This document shows, piece by piece, positions 54,815-64,000 of a stretch of 64,000 bases of DNA. Each line of letters starts with the position of its first letter. Position 1 is the first letter of the stretch. Source of the DNA: Vibrio sp. SNU_ST1 (lineage in GTDB: Bacteria; Pseudomonadota; Gammaproteobacteria; Enterobacterales; Vibrionaceae); contig NZ_CP130748.1 of the NCBI RefSeq assembly GCF_030563405.1, positions 1,798,001 to 1,862,000 of the forward strand, given 5' to 3'. The translations under genes were made by a program, and so were the position numbers. Below the pieces are notes generated by a model. It was given only the letters and a program-made list of their open reading frames with translations. It ran no database searches and was not told the DNA's origin.

Positions 54815-56932
54815 TTGAAACCCTCTACGACATCATCTCTTCCCCTGTTACTCGCCGGACCCATTTTAAGAAAAACGACTGCAACTGAAGTCGTACTTTG
54901 GTTAGCCACCAGCTCGCCCCTCACAGGTAGGGCTGAGCTTTATACGGGTGAATCAAAGCTTACTCGCGAAGCCGTTCTCACTTGTGAAACAGGCCTTGTT
55001 CGAGAAACAGGCTTTCCAAACGAAAAAGAACATTCTGACGTAGAGCTAGACCAACCGTTTTATACCTCATCGCTTGAAGACCATGATTCGATTCAAATCG
55101 GTACACATGCGTGGGTAACGCTCATCCGCTTACAAGGTGAGTTCCCGACGAATACACCTCTAGAGTATGACGTTCACACAGAGTCAGGCTCATTAAAAGA
55201 GCTCGCCCCTCACCTTGTTTACAACGGTAAATCTCGCGTTGAGTTTAAGATATCGACCTCGGCTGATTACATTCTTCATGGCTCTTGCCGTAATCCACAT
55301 CATCCAAGCAAAGACAGCCTAGTCGCAGCGGATAACAAGGTAGCCGAGCAAACCGTCGCTGAAAGACCCGATATGCTAATGATGAGCGGCGATCAGATCT
55401 ACGCTGACCATGTGGCAGGCCCAACACTTGATGCTATTCAGCAAGTGATTCAATTGCTTGGCCTAGTGGGAGAGAGCTTACCGTCTGACTCGCAAGTTAA
55501 CCGAATCAACAGCAGTGACGCCTTGTTTGAGAGCGAATATCACTTATATCAACGTGACAAGTACTTGCCACACCACACCACTTCAGAATCCATGATCGAT
55601 AAGTTCTTCCCGAATCGTGGCGTACCGATTTTTAGCTCTACCGATTGTGAAAACCACTTGGTCACGCTGTCTGAGTTTATTGCGATGTACCTGTTAGTTT
55701 GGTCGCCAACACTGTGGCAATGTGTCAATCGAGAGCGTTTAATTGAGAATAACTTCACTCAAGGTGGGCGCCAATTAACACCGACTGAGCAGCAACAGTG
55801 GCGTGATGAAAGCGTCATCATGGATGATTTCATTGCTGGCTTACCGCAAGTGCAACGTCTGTTCGCACATATCCCTACGTACATGATCTTTGACGATCAC
55901 GATGTTACTGATGATTGGAATCTTACCGTGGGTTGGGAACATGCCGTAGACCAAAACCAGTTCGCAACTCAAGTCATTGGTAACGGCCTCGCTGCCTACT
56001 GGATGTGTCAGGGCTGGGGTAATAAACCGGAGAGCTTCGACGAGACGTTCATCGAGCAAGCAAAGCAGCTTTTCGTTGATCAACCGCGCATTCTTAAACA
56101 AACGCATAACGTTGAACAAACGGACAATCTTAAACAAACGAACAGTGAAACCGGCGATGCAGCGACTACTCACTCTGTTAGCGACATCGAGCCAAACAAG
56201 CATCGAGCCTTCATTGAGATGCTGAGTCGCTTTGAGGAGTGGCATTACACAATCGATACTTCACCCAAAGTCATTGTGTTGGATACTCGAACCCGTCGTT
56301 GGCGTTCGGAATCTCGTATGAATAAACCTTCAGGTTTGATGGACTGGGAGGCCTTGATTGAGTTTCAACATCAATTGATGCATCAAGAGAAAGTCGTGAT
56401 CGTTTCTGCTGCGCCTATGTTTGGCGTGAAGTTTATTGAAACATTGCAAAAGATGGCGACTACAATTGGTAAGCCATTGGTGATTGACGCTGAAAACTGG
56501 ATGGCACATCCGGGCAGTGCCAATACGCTGATCAGTATCTTTACCCATACAAAAACACCGACCAATTTCGTGGTGCTTTCTGGTGACGTTCACTACTCCT
56601 TTGCTTACGATATCAAGCTTAGGTATCGTCGCAACAGTCCAAACATATACCAGATCACCTGCAGTGGCATTAAAAATCAGTTCCCTGCTTCGCTGCTTAA
56701 ATTCTGCGATGTGTGGGACCGCCTGTTATACAGTCCTCGCTCAGTTTTAAACTACTTCACTAAGCGTAAACGCTTGAAGATAGAAAAGCGAAGTCCTGAC
56801 AATCAAACCTTCTATCGCCTTTCAAACCGCAGTGCGATTGGGGAATTAAGGCTAGATAGCGACGGTAAGCCACAAGCGATTACGACGTTAAGTGGTGATG
56901 GCAAGATCACGCGTTTTCCGGAACCGGACTAA
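54815..56932 (+). CDS. PhoD-like metallophosphatase
   Basis: The 705-residue protein has no signal peptide (TTG start at 54815 with AGGT upstream). Its metal motifs are MSGDQIYADH (~190), FDDHDVTDDWN (~362) and LSGDVHYSF (~585), matching PhoD-type phosphodiesterases/alkaline phosphatases. It lacks a Tat signal, so it is cytoplasmic or linked to the membrane by other means. A short Gln/Thr/Asn-rich insert (QTHNVEQTDNLKQTN) interrupts the fold near 430. It is probably co-expressed with the acidic repeat protein. Confidence 0.8.
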   Translation: MKPSTTSSLPLLLAGPILRKTTATEVVLWLATSSPLTGRAELYTGESKLTREAVLTCETGLVRETGFPNEKEHSDVELDQPFYTSSLEDHDSIQIGTHAWVTLIRLQGEFPTNTPLEYDVHTESGSLKELAPHLVYNGKSRVEFKISTSADYILHGSCRNPHHPSKDSLVAADNKVAEQTVAERPDMLMMSGDQIYADHVAGPTLDAIQQVIQLLGLVGESLPSDSQVNRINSSDALFESEYHLYQRDKYLPHHTTSESMIDKFFPNRGVPIFSSTDCENHLVTLSEFIAMYLLVWSPTLWQCVNRERLIENNFTQGGRQLTPTEQQQWRDESVIMDDFIAGLPQVQRLFAHIPTYMIFDDHDVTDDWNLTVGWEHAVDQNQFATQVIGNGLAAYWMCQGWGNKPESFDETFIEQAKQLFVDQPRILKQTHNVEQTDNLKQTNSETGDAATTHSVSDIEPNKHRAFIEMLSRFEEWHYTIDTSPKVIVLDTRTRRWRSESRMNKPSGLMDWEALIEFQHQLMHQEKVVIVSAAPMFGVKFIETLQKMATTIGKPLVIDAENWMAHPGSANTLISIFTHTKTPTNFVVLSGDVHYSFAYDIKLRYRRNSPNIYQITCSGIKNQFPASLLKFCDVWDRLLYSPRSVLNYFTKRKRLKIEKRSPDNQTFYRLSNRSAIGELRLDSDGKPQAITTLSGDGKITRFPEPD

Positions 56933-57065
56933 GATGTATGCCTTATCGCTTGGCTATCCGTAATGTCAATTTTAAGTAAAGACGCTTGCGATCACACTCC
57001 GTAGGCCCAATAGTTATAGTTATCAGCGTTATGGAACTCGAAACAAATTTCAACTGGAGCTCGTT

Positions 57066-57515
57066 ATGTTCAATTCTCTCACATCAATGTTCAAACAATT
57101 GATTGAAGGCCAGGACCTAAGCAAAAACCAAGGCACATCACCTAATATTGCTATCGCGAGTTTGTTGTGCGAAGTCGCGGGAGCCGATCATCAGATAAAT
57201 GAATCAGAAAGAGTCGCTAAGCTACAGCTTCTTCAACGTTTGCTGGATTTAGATGAAGAGCAATCAAAGGTGCTGCTAGAGCAAGCAGAACCAAAAGTAG
57301 AGCAGTCCGTATCGCTGTATGACTTTACATCGCAACTTAGAGACTTGTCTCAGCCGGTGCGAATCGACTTGATCAAAGCGATGTGGGAAGTGGCGCACGC
57401 CGATGGGGAAATTGACCCTATCGAAGACTCAGTGATTCGTAAAACAGCCGAACTGCTTTACGTCGACCACAGTGACTTTATCAAGACCAAACTGAACGTC
57501 CTAGGCGAAGATTAG
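57066..57515 (+). CDS. TerB-like (tellurite-resistance family) protein
   Basis: The 149-residue protein is all-helical. It has TerB-type motifs (LLCEVAGADHQINESE and MWEVAHADGEIDPIED), two Asp/Glu clusters that bind divalent metal. TerB proteins are part of stress-response and metal systems. It stands alone with its own terminator; no other ter gene is near. Confidence 0.83.
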   Translation: MFNSLTSMFKQLIEGQDLSKNQGTSPNIAIASLLCEVAGADHQINESERVAKLQLLQRLLDLDEEQSKVLLEQAEPKVEQSVSLYDFTSQLRDLSQPVRIDLIKAMWEVAHADGEIDPIEDSVIRKTAELLYVDHSDFIKTKLNVLGED

Positions 57516-57550
57516 AGCCATAAATGACGAATTGGATACTAAAATAAATG

Positions 57551-57584
57551 AAAGCGACGGGCTAATAAACCCGTCGCTTTTTTT
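57551..57584 (+). terminator. Terminator of the TerB-like gene
   Basis: AAAGCGACGGG / CCCGTCGCTTT stem followed by seven T. Confidence 0.92.
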
Positions 57585-57660
57585 GATTGGATAGAACTTA
57601 AAGTTTGGATGGGTAAACTTAAAGTTGGATGGGTAAAACTGAGAAGATTTAAAAATTCGG

Positions 57661-58191
57661 CTACAACATTGTTAATGTCAGTTTCGCAAGATTATAAGCA
57701 TCAACATAGCCGGAGTGCTGACGGCCTTCCCACTCGATGTCTTTCGCTTCTTGAGCCGCACGGTGGCCGATGCGTTTTTCTTTCAATCGATTTTGAATAC
57801 GATAAAGCGTTGCGATGTTTAAAAACTCGCTAAATGGTGGCTCAATGCCTTTCTCTATACACTCTTTATGTAAGATAAGATCATCACGACCCCACGCTGC
57901 ATAGATCTTTTTGGGACCACCAAAATTTTTAATCATCGACTTGATGACAGATTCTAATGGGCGCCCCTGCTTCTCGATTTTACGAGGTGTAATGCCCGTT
58001 AGCTCGGCGCAGAACAGAGAAACTTCGTCTTTCTCTGGCTTAACGTAGTATTGTGCTCGCTTCACGATAGTGCCAGATGCTAGGTCAATTTCAGCAAGAC
58101 CAACTTCAATGATCTCGCCTGTTGTTCCCACACCGTCTTCGCTCCAACAGCACATTTCCAAATCGAAACATACCACTCGATTGTGATTCAT
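57661..58191 (-). CDS. DEDDh 3'-5' exonuclease
   Basis: The 176-residue protein has the ExoI motif FDLEMCCW with Asp10 and Glu12, then the Exo III block HSGYVDAYNLA, which holds the fifth acid and His. This is the DnaQ/RNase T-like fold. The short size suggests a stand-alone RNA or DNA trimming nuclease, resembling KapD/ERI-1-like enzymes. Confidence 0.82.
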   Translation of the reverse strand: MNHNRVVCFDLEMCCWSEDGVGTTGEIIEVGLAEIDLASGTIVKRAQYYVKPEKDEVSLFCAELTGITPRKIEKQGRPLESVIKSMIKNFGGPKKIYAAWGRDDLILHKECIEKGIEPPFSEFLNIATLYRIQNRLKEKRIGHRAAQEAKDIEWEGRQHSGYVDAYNLAKLTLTML

Positions 58192-58278
58192 ACGTCGCCT
58201 AATTCTCTCGTCAAAAATTTTGTCAAATTGTACATGAGCCCAATACAGAACTCGACCCTAGTTGCATCAAGTGCTCAT

Positions 58279-59817
58279 TTAGCCTGCAATTGTCACGCGA
58301 TTCCGGCCATTTGACTTACTTAGGTACAGCATACTATCGGTTTTTTGAAGGAGTTCTTCAATGTCCTCATTATCGCGGATAGCTGCACCTATGCTGAGAG
58401 TACAACTCAATAGTTGACCTTTATGTTCACAGTGAGACTCGCTCACCGTATCTAAAATACATTCTAAATAACGTGCCAGTGCGTCGTGATCGATGACGCT
58501 CGAAATGATACCAAACTCATCTCCTCCCATACGGAAGATATGATCGCCCTCTTTTAAACTGCCTGAAATCAACTGAATCACATGAACCAGTAAGGCATCA
58601 CCAGCCGGGTGACCAAATTGATCATTAATCCCTTTAAATTTATCGACATCAAATCCAATCAAGCTAAACGGCTTATCACCTTGTATCGCTTTATCGAGCA
58701 CCTTATTAAAGGCTCGTCGATTATAAATTTCTGTGAGACTGTCATGATTGGCAAGAAAACGGAGTTCTTCCGTTCTTTCATCAATCATTTTATACAGGCG
58801 TACTTTTTCTTGGACTTGCAGTTTAACGATATAAGAAAGCAACAGTGAAATAGTCGTGCCCACTAGGGCAATCCCGGCTAACACAAGGTAACCATTAAAC
58901 GAAATGCATGAGTCTATCTTGAAGTCGACAACCCATTCACGATTAGTGAGTGTTATTTTCTTGGTGATATGTTGTCCAGTTACACCCTCATAACCTTTCG
59001 TTTCGAATAAAATAGGGGCATCTTCGGCTTCAAAACCGACATCACTAACACGGACATAAACATTCATATCCCCAACCGTCGAAGCCAGCAAATTCTCAAA
59101 ATAGTATGTGGTGCGAACCACACCAATCACAACGCCGAGTAAGTTGTCACTGTCTCCTTCAAAAACAGGGTGATACACCAACATGCCACTCTTTTTCGTG
59201 TCTTTATCTAGCCCATCTTGTATCAAGCGAACTTTGTCTGAAATATTCGCCTTACGTGTCTGTTTGATATTATCTAGAACGAGATCAAATCGCTCTCTAG
59301 AGGAGTAAAAGCCAAGAACTTTGTTGTTTGGTTCTGTATTTGGGAAAATATCGCTAGCAACGAAAGCTGGCTGACCATCCAAAATGTAGCCATAGGTTTT
59401 TGCTTGGTTCTTCGGAATGGTATACAACTTAAAGAATGGGTACTTTTCTTTCATTTTCGCAGTATGCTCAGCTATCTCGTCTGCGGGCACTTTTTGCATC
59501 CACTGCAAGGCAATTAAACTCTTTGAATCATCTATGGTTTGCTTAGCAAAGCGATCAAACTTATCCCAGTTTTCAGGGTCATTTGCGTAGAAAAAATTAG
59601 CACCAGACCCAATATATGCCACATCATTATCGATAAAGGCTTCCAAGCTCAATGTCTGGTGAGTAGCAAAACTATCCAAATTCATATTCAGCGCGCGCTT
59701 TTGATTAAGCATGACTAATACAAAGCACAAAACAGTAATCAAAAAACTGACCGAAAATACGACCAACGGGAGAGTTTGTCTCTTCAACCCTGGTAGTGGG
59801 TCAGTAGTTTGAGGCAT
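58279..59817 (-). CDS. CHASE-domain GGDEF diguanylate cyclase
   Basis: The 512-residue membrane protein has one N-terminal helix (~16-38), a periplasmic CHASE-type sensor (~40-300), a second helix (~305-330), then a GGDEF domain. The active motif GGDEF is intact. The I-site position reads KEGD in place of RxxD, so product inhibition is probably absent. It would raise c-di-GMP in response to an external signal that is unknown. Confidence 0.9.
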   Translation of the reverse strand: MPQTTDPLPGLKRQTLPLVVFSVSFLITVLCFVLVMLNQKRALNMNLDSFATHQTLSLEAFIDNDVAYIGSGANFFYANDPENWDKFDRFAKQTIDDSKSLIALQWMQKVPADEIAEHTAKMKEKYPFFKLYTIPKNQAKTYGYILDGQPAFVASDIFPNTEPNNKVLGFYSSRERFDLVLDNIKQTRKANISDKVRLIQDGLDKDTKKSGMLVYHPVFEGDSDNLLGVVIGVVRTTYYFENLLASTVGDMNVYVRVSDVGFEAEDAPILFETKGYEGVTGQHITKKITLTNREWVVDFKIDSCISFNGYLVLAGIALVGTTISLLLSYIVKLQVQEKVRLYKMIDERTEELRFLANHDSLTEIYNRRAFNKVLDKAIQGDKPFSLIGFDVDKFKGINDQFGHPAGDALLVHVIQLISGSLKEGDHIFRMGGDEFGIISSVIDHDALARYLECILDTVSESHCEHKGQLLSCTLSIGAAIRDNEDIEELLQKTDSMLYLSKSNGRNRVTIAG

Positions 59818-60165
59818 GCGGGTTCCAAATAGGCTCTATTGAATGAAAAGTATATAACGGACGGGAATAATGCTCCATTTATGTTTAGTCCTAAAAATCA
59901 CATTAAACGGGCTTTTTTCAAATTTTACTGGCACCCAAGGGCAATAACCAGACAAATCTCGACTAAATTTCAAGCTAACACACTAAAAAACCACTTGTTT
60001 GAAAACATTAAATACAACCCTCAACCCTTGAATATGCTAGTATCCACCCATATTTATAGCTTGAAAGCGGCCGTTTCAGCCTAGTGCTACCGAGTTTCTT
60101 TCCAATCGGTATATTCCTTTAAACCGACGAATACACCGTTAAATCAATTTTAAAGAGAAATCACT
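59818..60165. other. Intergenic region upstream of the DUF2760 operon
   Basis: AT-rich. A short open frame at 59839-60084 lacks a convincing ribosome site and family match, so it is not called a gene. TATGCTAGTAT near 60032-60042 could be an extended -10. Confidence 0.45.
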
Positions 60166-60798
60166 ATGATCGTTGATTTGAACCTAATCCCACAGACGTT
60201 TGATATGCTTCACGCAGGCCTGACTGCATCAAGCGTTTTACTACTGCTAATCGCCGTTTCTCGTAAAACCCAAGTGGTTGAGAAAGTTGTAGAGAAACCA
60301 GTAGAAAAGATCGTTGAAGTTGAAAAACCAGTTGAGAAGATTGTTGAAGTTGAGAAAGTTGTTGAAGTTGAAAAGGTCATCGAAAAAGTGGTTGAAGTTG
60401 AATCTAAGCTAGCAACAGCACCGACAGATTCTGCAATGCAACTACTGTCTATCATGCAGCAAGAAGCACGTTTAATCGACTTCCTAAAAGAAGACCTAAC
60501 GTCGTTCTCTGATGAAGAAGTGGGTGCAGCAGCTCGTGTTATTCACACTGGCGGCCAAAAGGTACTAGCTGATTACGTCACGCTTTCACACATCCGCACT
60601 GAAGATGAAGAAACGCGCATCACGGTAGCTGAAGGTTTCAACCCACAAGAAGTCCGCCTAACAGGCAACGTAACCGGTAACGCACCATTCAATGGCACAC
60701 TGGTTCACAAAGGTTGGAAAGCAACTGACATGAACCTGCCTAAGCTTGCTGAAAACTACGATGCATCTGTAATTGCACCGGCAGAGGTAGAGCTATAA
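60166..60798 (+). CDS. DUF2760-family protein with a VEK-repeat linker
   Basis: The 210-residue protein has an N-terminal membrane helix (MLHAGLTASSVLLLLIAVS), a charged repeat of Val-Glu-Lys units (VVEKPVEKIVEVEKPVEK, ~35-78), and a DUF2760 domain that ends with a short beta-rich part. DUF2760 genes stand beside Hsp70-family genes in many proteobacteria. It overlaps the next gene by one base (TAATG), so both are translated together. Confidence 0.85.
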   Translation: MIVDLNLIPQTFDMLHAGLTASSVLLLLIAVSRKTQVVEKVVEKPVEKIVEVEKPVEKIVEVEKVVEVEKVIEKVVEVESKLATAPTDSAMQLLSIMQQEARLIDFLKEDLTSFSDEEVGAAARVIHTGGQKVLADYVTLSHIRTEDEETRITVAEGFNPQEVRLTGNVTGNAPFNGTLVHKGWKATDMNLPKLAENYDASVIAPAEVEL

Positions 60799-62795
60799 TG
60801 GAACACCAAACTCAGCCTTCATCACACGAACCGTTTTCTCAAGGGCAATCTTCTCAAGACCGAGAGCATTCACAAGAACAGCAAGCGCCTAAGTTCAGTG
60901 TTGGTATTGATTTAGGTACTACGCACTGCGTTTTGTCTTTCATCGATACAACTAATGAAGACGCTCGCGTTGAGGTAATGCCAATTCCTCAACTGACGGC
61001 ACCTGGTACAGTAGAAACTCGCAGCCAACTTGGCTCGTTCCTATACCAACCGCACGAACATGAAATGAATGCGGGTTCACGCGTTCTGCCTTGGTCTTCT
61101 GAGCCTAAAGCACTGGTTGGTGCTATTGCTCGTAACCTTGGTTCTAAAACCCCTATCCGCTTGGTCGCAAGTGCTAAATCTTGGCTATGCCACGGTGGTG
61201 TGAACCGTCGTGATGCGTTCCTTCCTGCAGGCAGCCCTGAAGAAGTTGAAAAAGTATCTCCGCTTAAGACAACTGAGTTGTACCTTGAGCACCTTAAAGA
61301 CGCTTGGAACCATGCTAACCCAGAACACAAACTGGCAGACCAAGATGTAACGATCACCGTTCCGGCTTCGTTTGATCCTGCGGCTCGTGACCTAACAGCT
61401 GAAGCTGCTCGTAATGTTGGTTTCACTCATCTAACGCTGTTAGAAGAGCCTCAAGCAGCTCTTTACAGCTGGATTGATAACAGCAACGACACATGGCGTG
61501 ACGAAGTAGACGTTGGCGACATCGTTCTTGTTGTCGATATCGGTGGCGGTACTACCGACCTTTCGTTAGTTGAAGTCACTCAAGACGACGGCAACCTAAG
61601 CCTGAATCGTATCGCTGTAGGTGAACACATCCTACTTGGCGGCGACAACATGGACTTAGCATTAGCTTACCGCCTGAAAATGAAACTGGCTCAAGAAGGC
61701 AAAGAATTGGCGCCTTGGCAGGTTCAAGCAATGACTCACGCATGTCGTGATGCGAAAGAAGCTCTGCTAAACGATGCTGATCTTCAATCTGTGCCTATCG
61801 TTGTTCCAAGCCGTGGCTCTAAGCTGCTTGGCGCGACACTGAAAACAGAACTGACTCAGCAAGAAGTGCAACAAACATTGGTTGATGGCTTCTTCCCACA
61901 AGTGGCGGTAACGGATCATCCGGTACAAAAAACACGTGGTGCACTGACTCAAATGGGTCTGCCTTACGCTCAAGATGCGGGTATCACTCGTCATATCGCT
62001 GCATTCCTTTCTAAGCAAGCCAATGCGCTTTCTGGAAATAGTGAAACGGCTCAGCAAGATTTCAACCCGTTTGCAAACATGCCAGGTATGCCCGGTACAG
62101 AAGCGCAAGGGTCAGAAGCGCCAGCGGCAGACTTCATCAAACCAACAGCGGTACTGTTCAATGGTGGTGTTCTAAAATCTAACCTACTTGCTGATCGTCT
62201 TTCAGACACGATCAATGAATGGCTAATTAATGCAGACGCTGAATTCGCTAAACAGCTTTCAGGCCTAGATCTAGATCTAGCAGTTGCAAGTGGCGCTTCT
62301 TACTACGGCGCAGTACGTCGTGGCCAAGGCGTTCGTATCCGCGGTGGTATCGCCTCTTCTTACTACGTAGGAATCGAGAGCGCGATGCCAGCAATCCCAG
62401 GTATGGCTCCTCCTATGGAAGCACTGTGTGTTGCACCATTTGGTATGGAAGAAGGTTCAAGCGTACAAGTGCCTAGCCAAGAGTTCGGTCTAGTGATTGG
62501 CCAGCCTGTTCACTTCCAATTCTTCGGTTCAACTACACGCCGTGATGATGAAGCGGGTACGCATCTTGATCACTGGACTCCAGAAGATCTTGATGAACTT
62601 CCTGAAATCCAAGTGACACTGCCTGTTTCTGAAGGTCGTCGCGAAGGTGAAGTGGTTCCGGTTACTTTGGCGTCTCGTGTTACTGAATTAGGCACGTTAT
62701 ACCTAGAAGCGATTGCCACTGACAATGGTCAGAAATGGCACGTTGAGTTCGACGTTCGTGAAGATACGAATAGCGACTCAAACGAAGAAGCATAA
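60798..62795 (+). CDS. Hsp70-family protein, first of two
   Basis: The 665-residue protein has an Hsp70 nucleotide-binding domain (GIDLGTTHCVLSF, VVDIGGGTTDLSLVEV, NGGVLKSNL), like YegD/DnaK relatives. The C-terminal part is short and lacks a standard substrate-binding domain. It probably acts with the DUF2760 protein and the second Hsp70 downstream. The unit is conserved in gamma-proteobacteria, but its client is unknown. Confidence 0.88.
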   Translation: MEHQTQPSSHEPFSQGQSSQDREHSQEQQAPKFSVGIDLGTTHCVLSFIDTTNEDARVEVMPIPQLTAPGTVETRSQLGSFLYQPHEHEMNAGSRVLPWSSEPKALVGAIARNLGSKTPIRLVASAKSWLCHGGVNRRDAFLPAGSPEEVEKVSPLKTTELYLEHLKDAWNHANPEHKLADQDVTITVPASFDPAARDLTAEAARNVGFTHLTLLEEPQAALYSWIDNSNDTWRDEVDVGDIVLVVDIGGGTTDLSLVEVTQDDGNLSLNRIAVGEHILLGGDNMDLALAYRLKMKLAQEGKELAPWQVQAMTHACRDAKEALLNDADLQSVPIVVPSRGSKLLGATLKTELTQQEVQQTLVDGFFPQVAVTDHPVQKTRGALTQMGLPYAQDAGITRHIAAFLSKQANALSGNSETAQQDFNPFANMPGMPGTEAQGSEAPAADFIKPTAVLFNGGVLKSNLLADRLSDTINEWLINADAEFAKQLSGLDLDLAVASGASYYGAVRRGQGVRIRGGIASSYYVGIESAMPAIPGMAPPMEALCVAPFGMEEGSSVQVPSQEFGLVIGQPVHFQFFGSTTRRDDEAGTHLDHWTPEDLDELPEIQVTLPVSEGRREGEVVPVTLASRVTELGTLYLEAIATDNGQKWHVEFDVREDTNSDSNEEA

Positions 62796-62800
62796 TGAAT

Positions 62801-62830
62801 CAACGGCACCTTAACGGGTGCCGTTACTTT
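62801..62830 (+). terminator. Hairpin between the two Hsp70 genes
   Basis: CGGCACC / GGTGCCG stem with a weak T-run (TTACTTT). It may attenuate transcription of the second Hsp70 gene, or end the first transcript. Confidence 0.6.
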
Positions 62831-62933
62831 ATCAATGCGATTCCCTAGCCCTGTATTAAAAGCATTCCAAAGACAATAATAAGACCAAGACTATCCATTA
62901 ACTGGTCATCACTTTGGCAGAATAAGGTTTTGT

Positions 62934-64000
62934 ATGGCATCTCCTCGTTTTTTAGTCGGCATTGACTTAGGCACAACCAACACTGTGGTTGCCTACTGTG
63001 AAATCAACGACGATCTACAACATGCTCCCGTTTCACTTTTCGATATTGACCAACTCATCGGCCCCGGTGAAGTGGTTCGTAAACCGCTACTTCCTTCATT
63101 TCGTTACCATCCGGCTCAAGGTCAGATCTCTCCTTCCGATCTCACTATGCCTTGGGAACCGAGTTTAGTTGAAGGCGATATTCAAAACGTCATCGTAGGT
63201 GAATGGGCGCGCGAACTGGGTGCAAAAGTCGAAGGCCGCCAAGTATCCAGTGCTAAGAGCTGGCTATCTCACCAAGCCGTTGATCGTAACTCCGATATTC
63301 TTCCTTGGGCAGGCGCAACTGACGTCGATAAGGTGTCTCCTGTAGTTGCGAGCGCAAGCTACCTGAACCATATCCGCCAAGCATGGAACTACCGTAACCC
63401 AAGCAATAAGCTTGAAGACCAAGACGTTGTAGTAACGGTTCCCGCTTCATTCGATGAGACAGCACGTAAGCTGACACTCGAAGCGGCAGAACTGGCGGGC
63501 TTAGGTAAGATTCTGTTACTCGAAGAGCCACAAGCCGTTTGTTATGACTGGTATGCACGTCACCAACAAACCGCAGCCGATGAACTTCAACAGATCCCGC
63601 TGATTCTAGTGTGTGATGTCGGCGGTGGTACCACCGATTTAAGTTTGATCGAAGCAAGCTTCAACTCGAATAATGGCGATGACCAAGAACTCGCACTCGA
63701 CCGTATCGGCGTTGGTGAACACTTAATGCTCGGTGGTGATAACCTCGATTTGGCCCTTGCTCACCTTGCAGAGCAACGCTTCAATCAAAACAAAAAGTTG
63801 AATGCGTCTAGCCTGACCAAACTGATTCAGCAGACTCGCGCCGCAAAAGAGAGCCTGCTTTCTGTTAATGCGCCAGACGATGTGAAGATCACCATGCTGG
63901 GCAGCGGTTCAAAACTGCTTGGCGGAACCAAGAGTATTGGTTTAACCAAGCAAGAAGTGCATCAGATTGCACTGGAAGGTTTCTTCCCGCTTTCTGAGTT
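62934..64000 (+). CDS. Second Hsp70-family protein, cut by the right window edge
   Basis: The frame starts MASPRFLVGIDLGTTNTVVA and stays open to the window end (355 codons visible). It contains VPASFDETARKL and VCDVGGGTTDLSLIEA, the Hsp70 ATPase signatures. It is homologous to the gene just before it. In known clusters this member carries a DUF3731 C-terminus, which would lie beyond the window. Confidence 0.9.
   Translation, partial: MASPRFLVGIDLGTTNTVVAYCEINDDLQHAPVSLFDIDQLIGPGEVVRKPLLPSFRYHPAQGQISPSDLTMPWEPSLVEGDIQNVIVGEWARELGAKVEGRQVSSAKSWLSHQAVDRNSDILPWAGATDVDKVSPVVASASYLNHIRQAWNYRNPSNKLEDQDVVVTVPASFDETARKLTLEAAELAGLGKILLLEEPQAVCYDWYARHQQTAADELQQIPLILVCDVGGGTTDLSLIEASFNSNNGDDQELALDRIGVGEHLMLGGDNLDLALAHLAEQRFNQNKKLNASSLTKLIQQTRAAKESLLSVNAPDDVKITMLGSGSKLLGGTKSIGLTKQEVHQIALEGFFPLSE

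Noticed and set aside
59839..60084. Plus-strand frame of 81 codons before the DUF2760 gene
   Set aside because: Composition is that of AT-rich intergenic DNA; no ribosome site or known motif.

Overview
The window comes from a Vibrio chromosome, most likely of the Splendidus clade. This rests on a cqsA/cqsS quorum-sensing pair of Vibrio type, pheS-pheT and hrpA of Vibrio type, many chemoreceptors and GGDEF proteins, and moderate AT richness. The species cannot be fixed from the sequence alone. No rRNA, tRNA, CRISPR array, integrase or intact insertion sequence was seen.

Region by region. 1-1146: a regulator-like tail cut by the left edge, then a degraded divergent pair (EamA transporter tail and MocR regulator tail). 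1147-4522: cqsA and cqsS, converging on a shared terminator; together they make and sense the CAI-1 class of alpha-hydroxyketone autoinducers. 4862-8803: a small trimeric autotransporter, a LysR regulator and a dCache chemoreceptor. 9277-11295: a haem module (periplasmic two-domain protein, cytochrome c', divergent cytochrome b561) around a perfect 48-bp palindrome. 11569-14827: a membrane protein, an HU protein with a tiny downstream gene, and an Aer-like PAS chemoreceptor. 15346-18409: small genes, among them a frameshifted one, a PaaI-type thioesterase with an internal hexapeptide repeat, and a DUF134 / NifX-like / NqrM-like group. 18577-24869: a long Cys/Met-type PLP enzyme with a divergent Lrp-type regulator, a Sel1 protein, a broken folK-like gene, a patatin, and an unknown gene with a good Fur box. 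25278-31306: transport and alpha/beta-hydrolase genes, with a terminator hairpin and hydrolase-derived fragments scattered between them.

31540-34755 holds the most unusual gene: one 1071-residue protein with a helical N-terminus, a beta-sandwich, a STAND/AAA-type ATPase and a C-terminal phosphoribosyltransferase-like effector domain. It starts with TTG and sits just downstream of pheT, where ihfA stands in related bacteria. This architecture resembles stand-alone antiphage or conflict proteins and is the best candidate here for an undescribed system.

34999-45651: pheT and pheS, a hemerythrin-GGDEF protein, and a TetR-controlled envelope export operon (RND/MMPL permease, LolA-like protein, outer-membrane barrel) with four matching operator palindromes. 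46171-52502: two overlapping replication-type genes (DnaT-like and helicase-loader-like), a small outer-membrane barrel and hrpA. 52730-64000: a MipA/OmpV protein, an acidic repeat protein with a PhoD-like phosphatase, a TerB-like protein, a 3'-5' exonuclease, a CHASE-GGDEF cyclase, and a DUF2760-Hsp70-Hsp70 operon that runs off the right edge.
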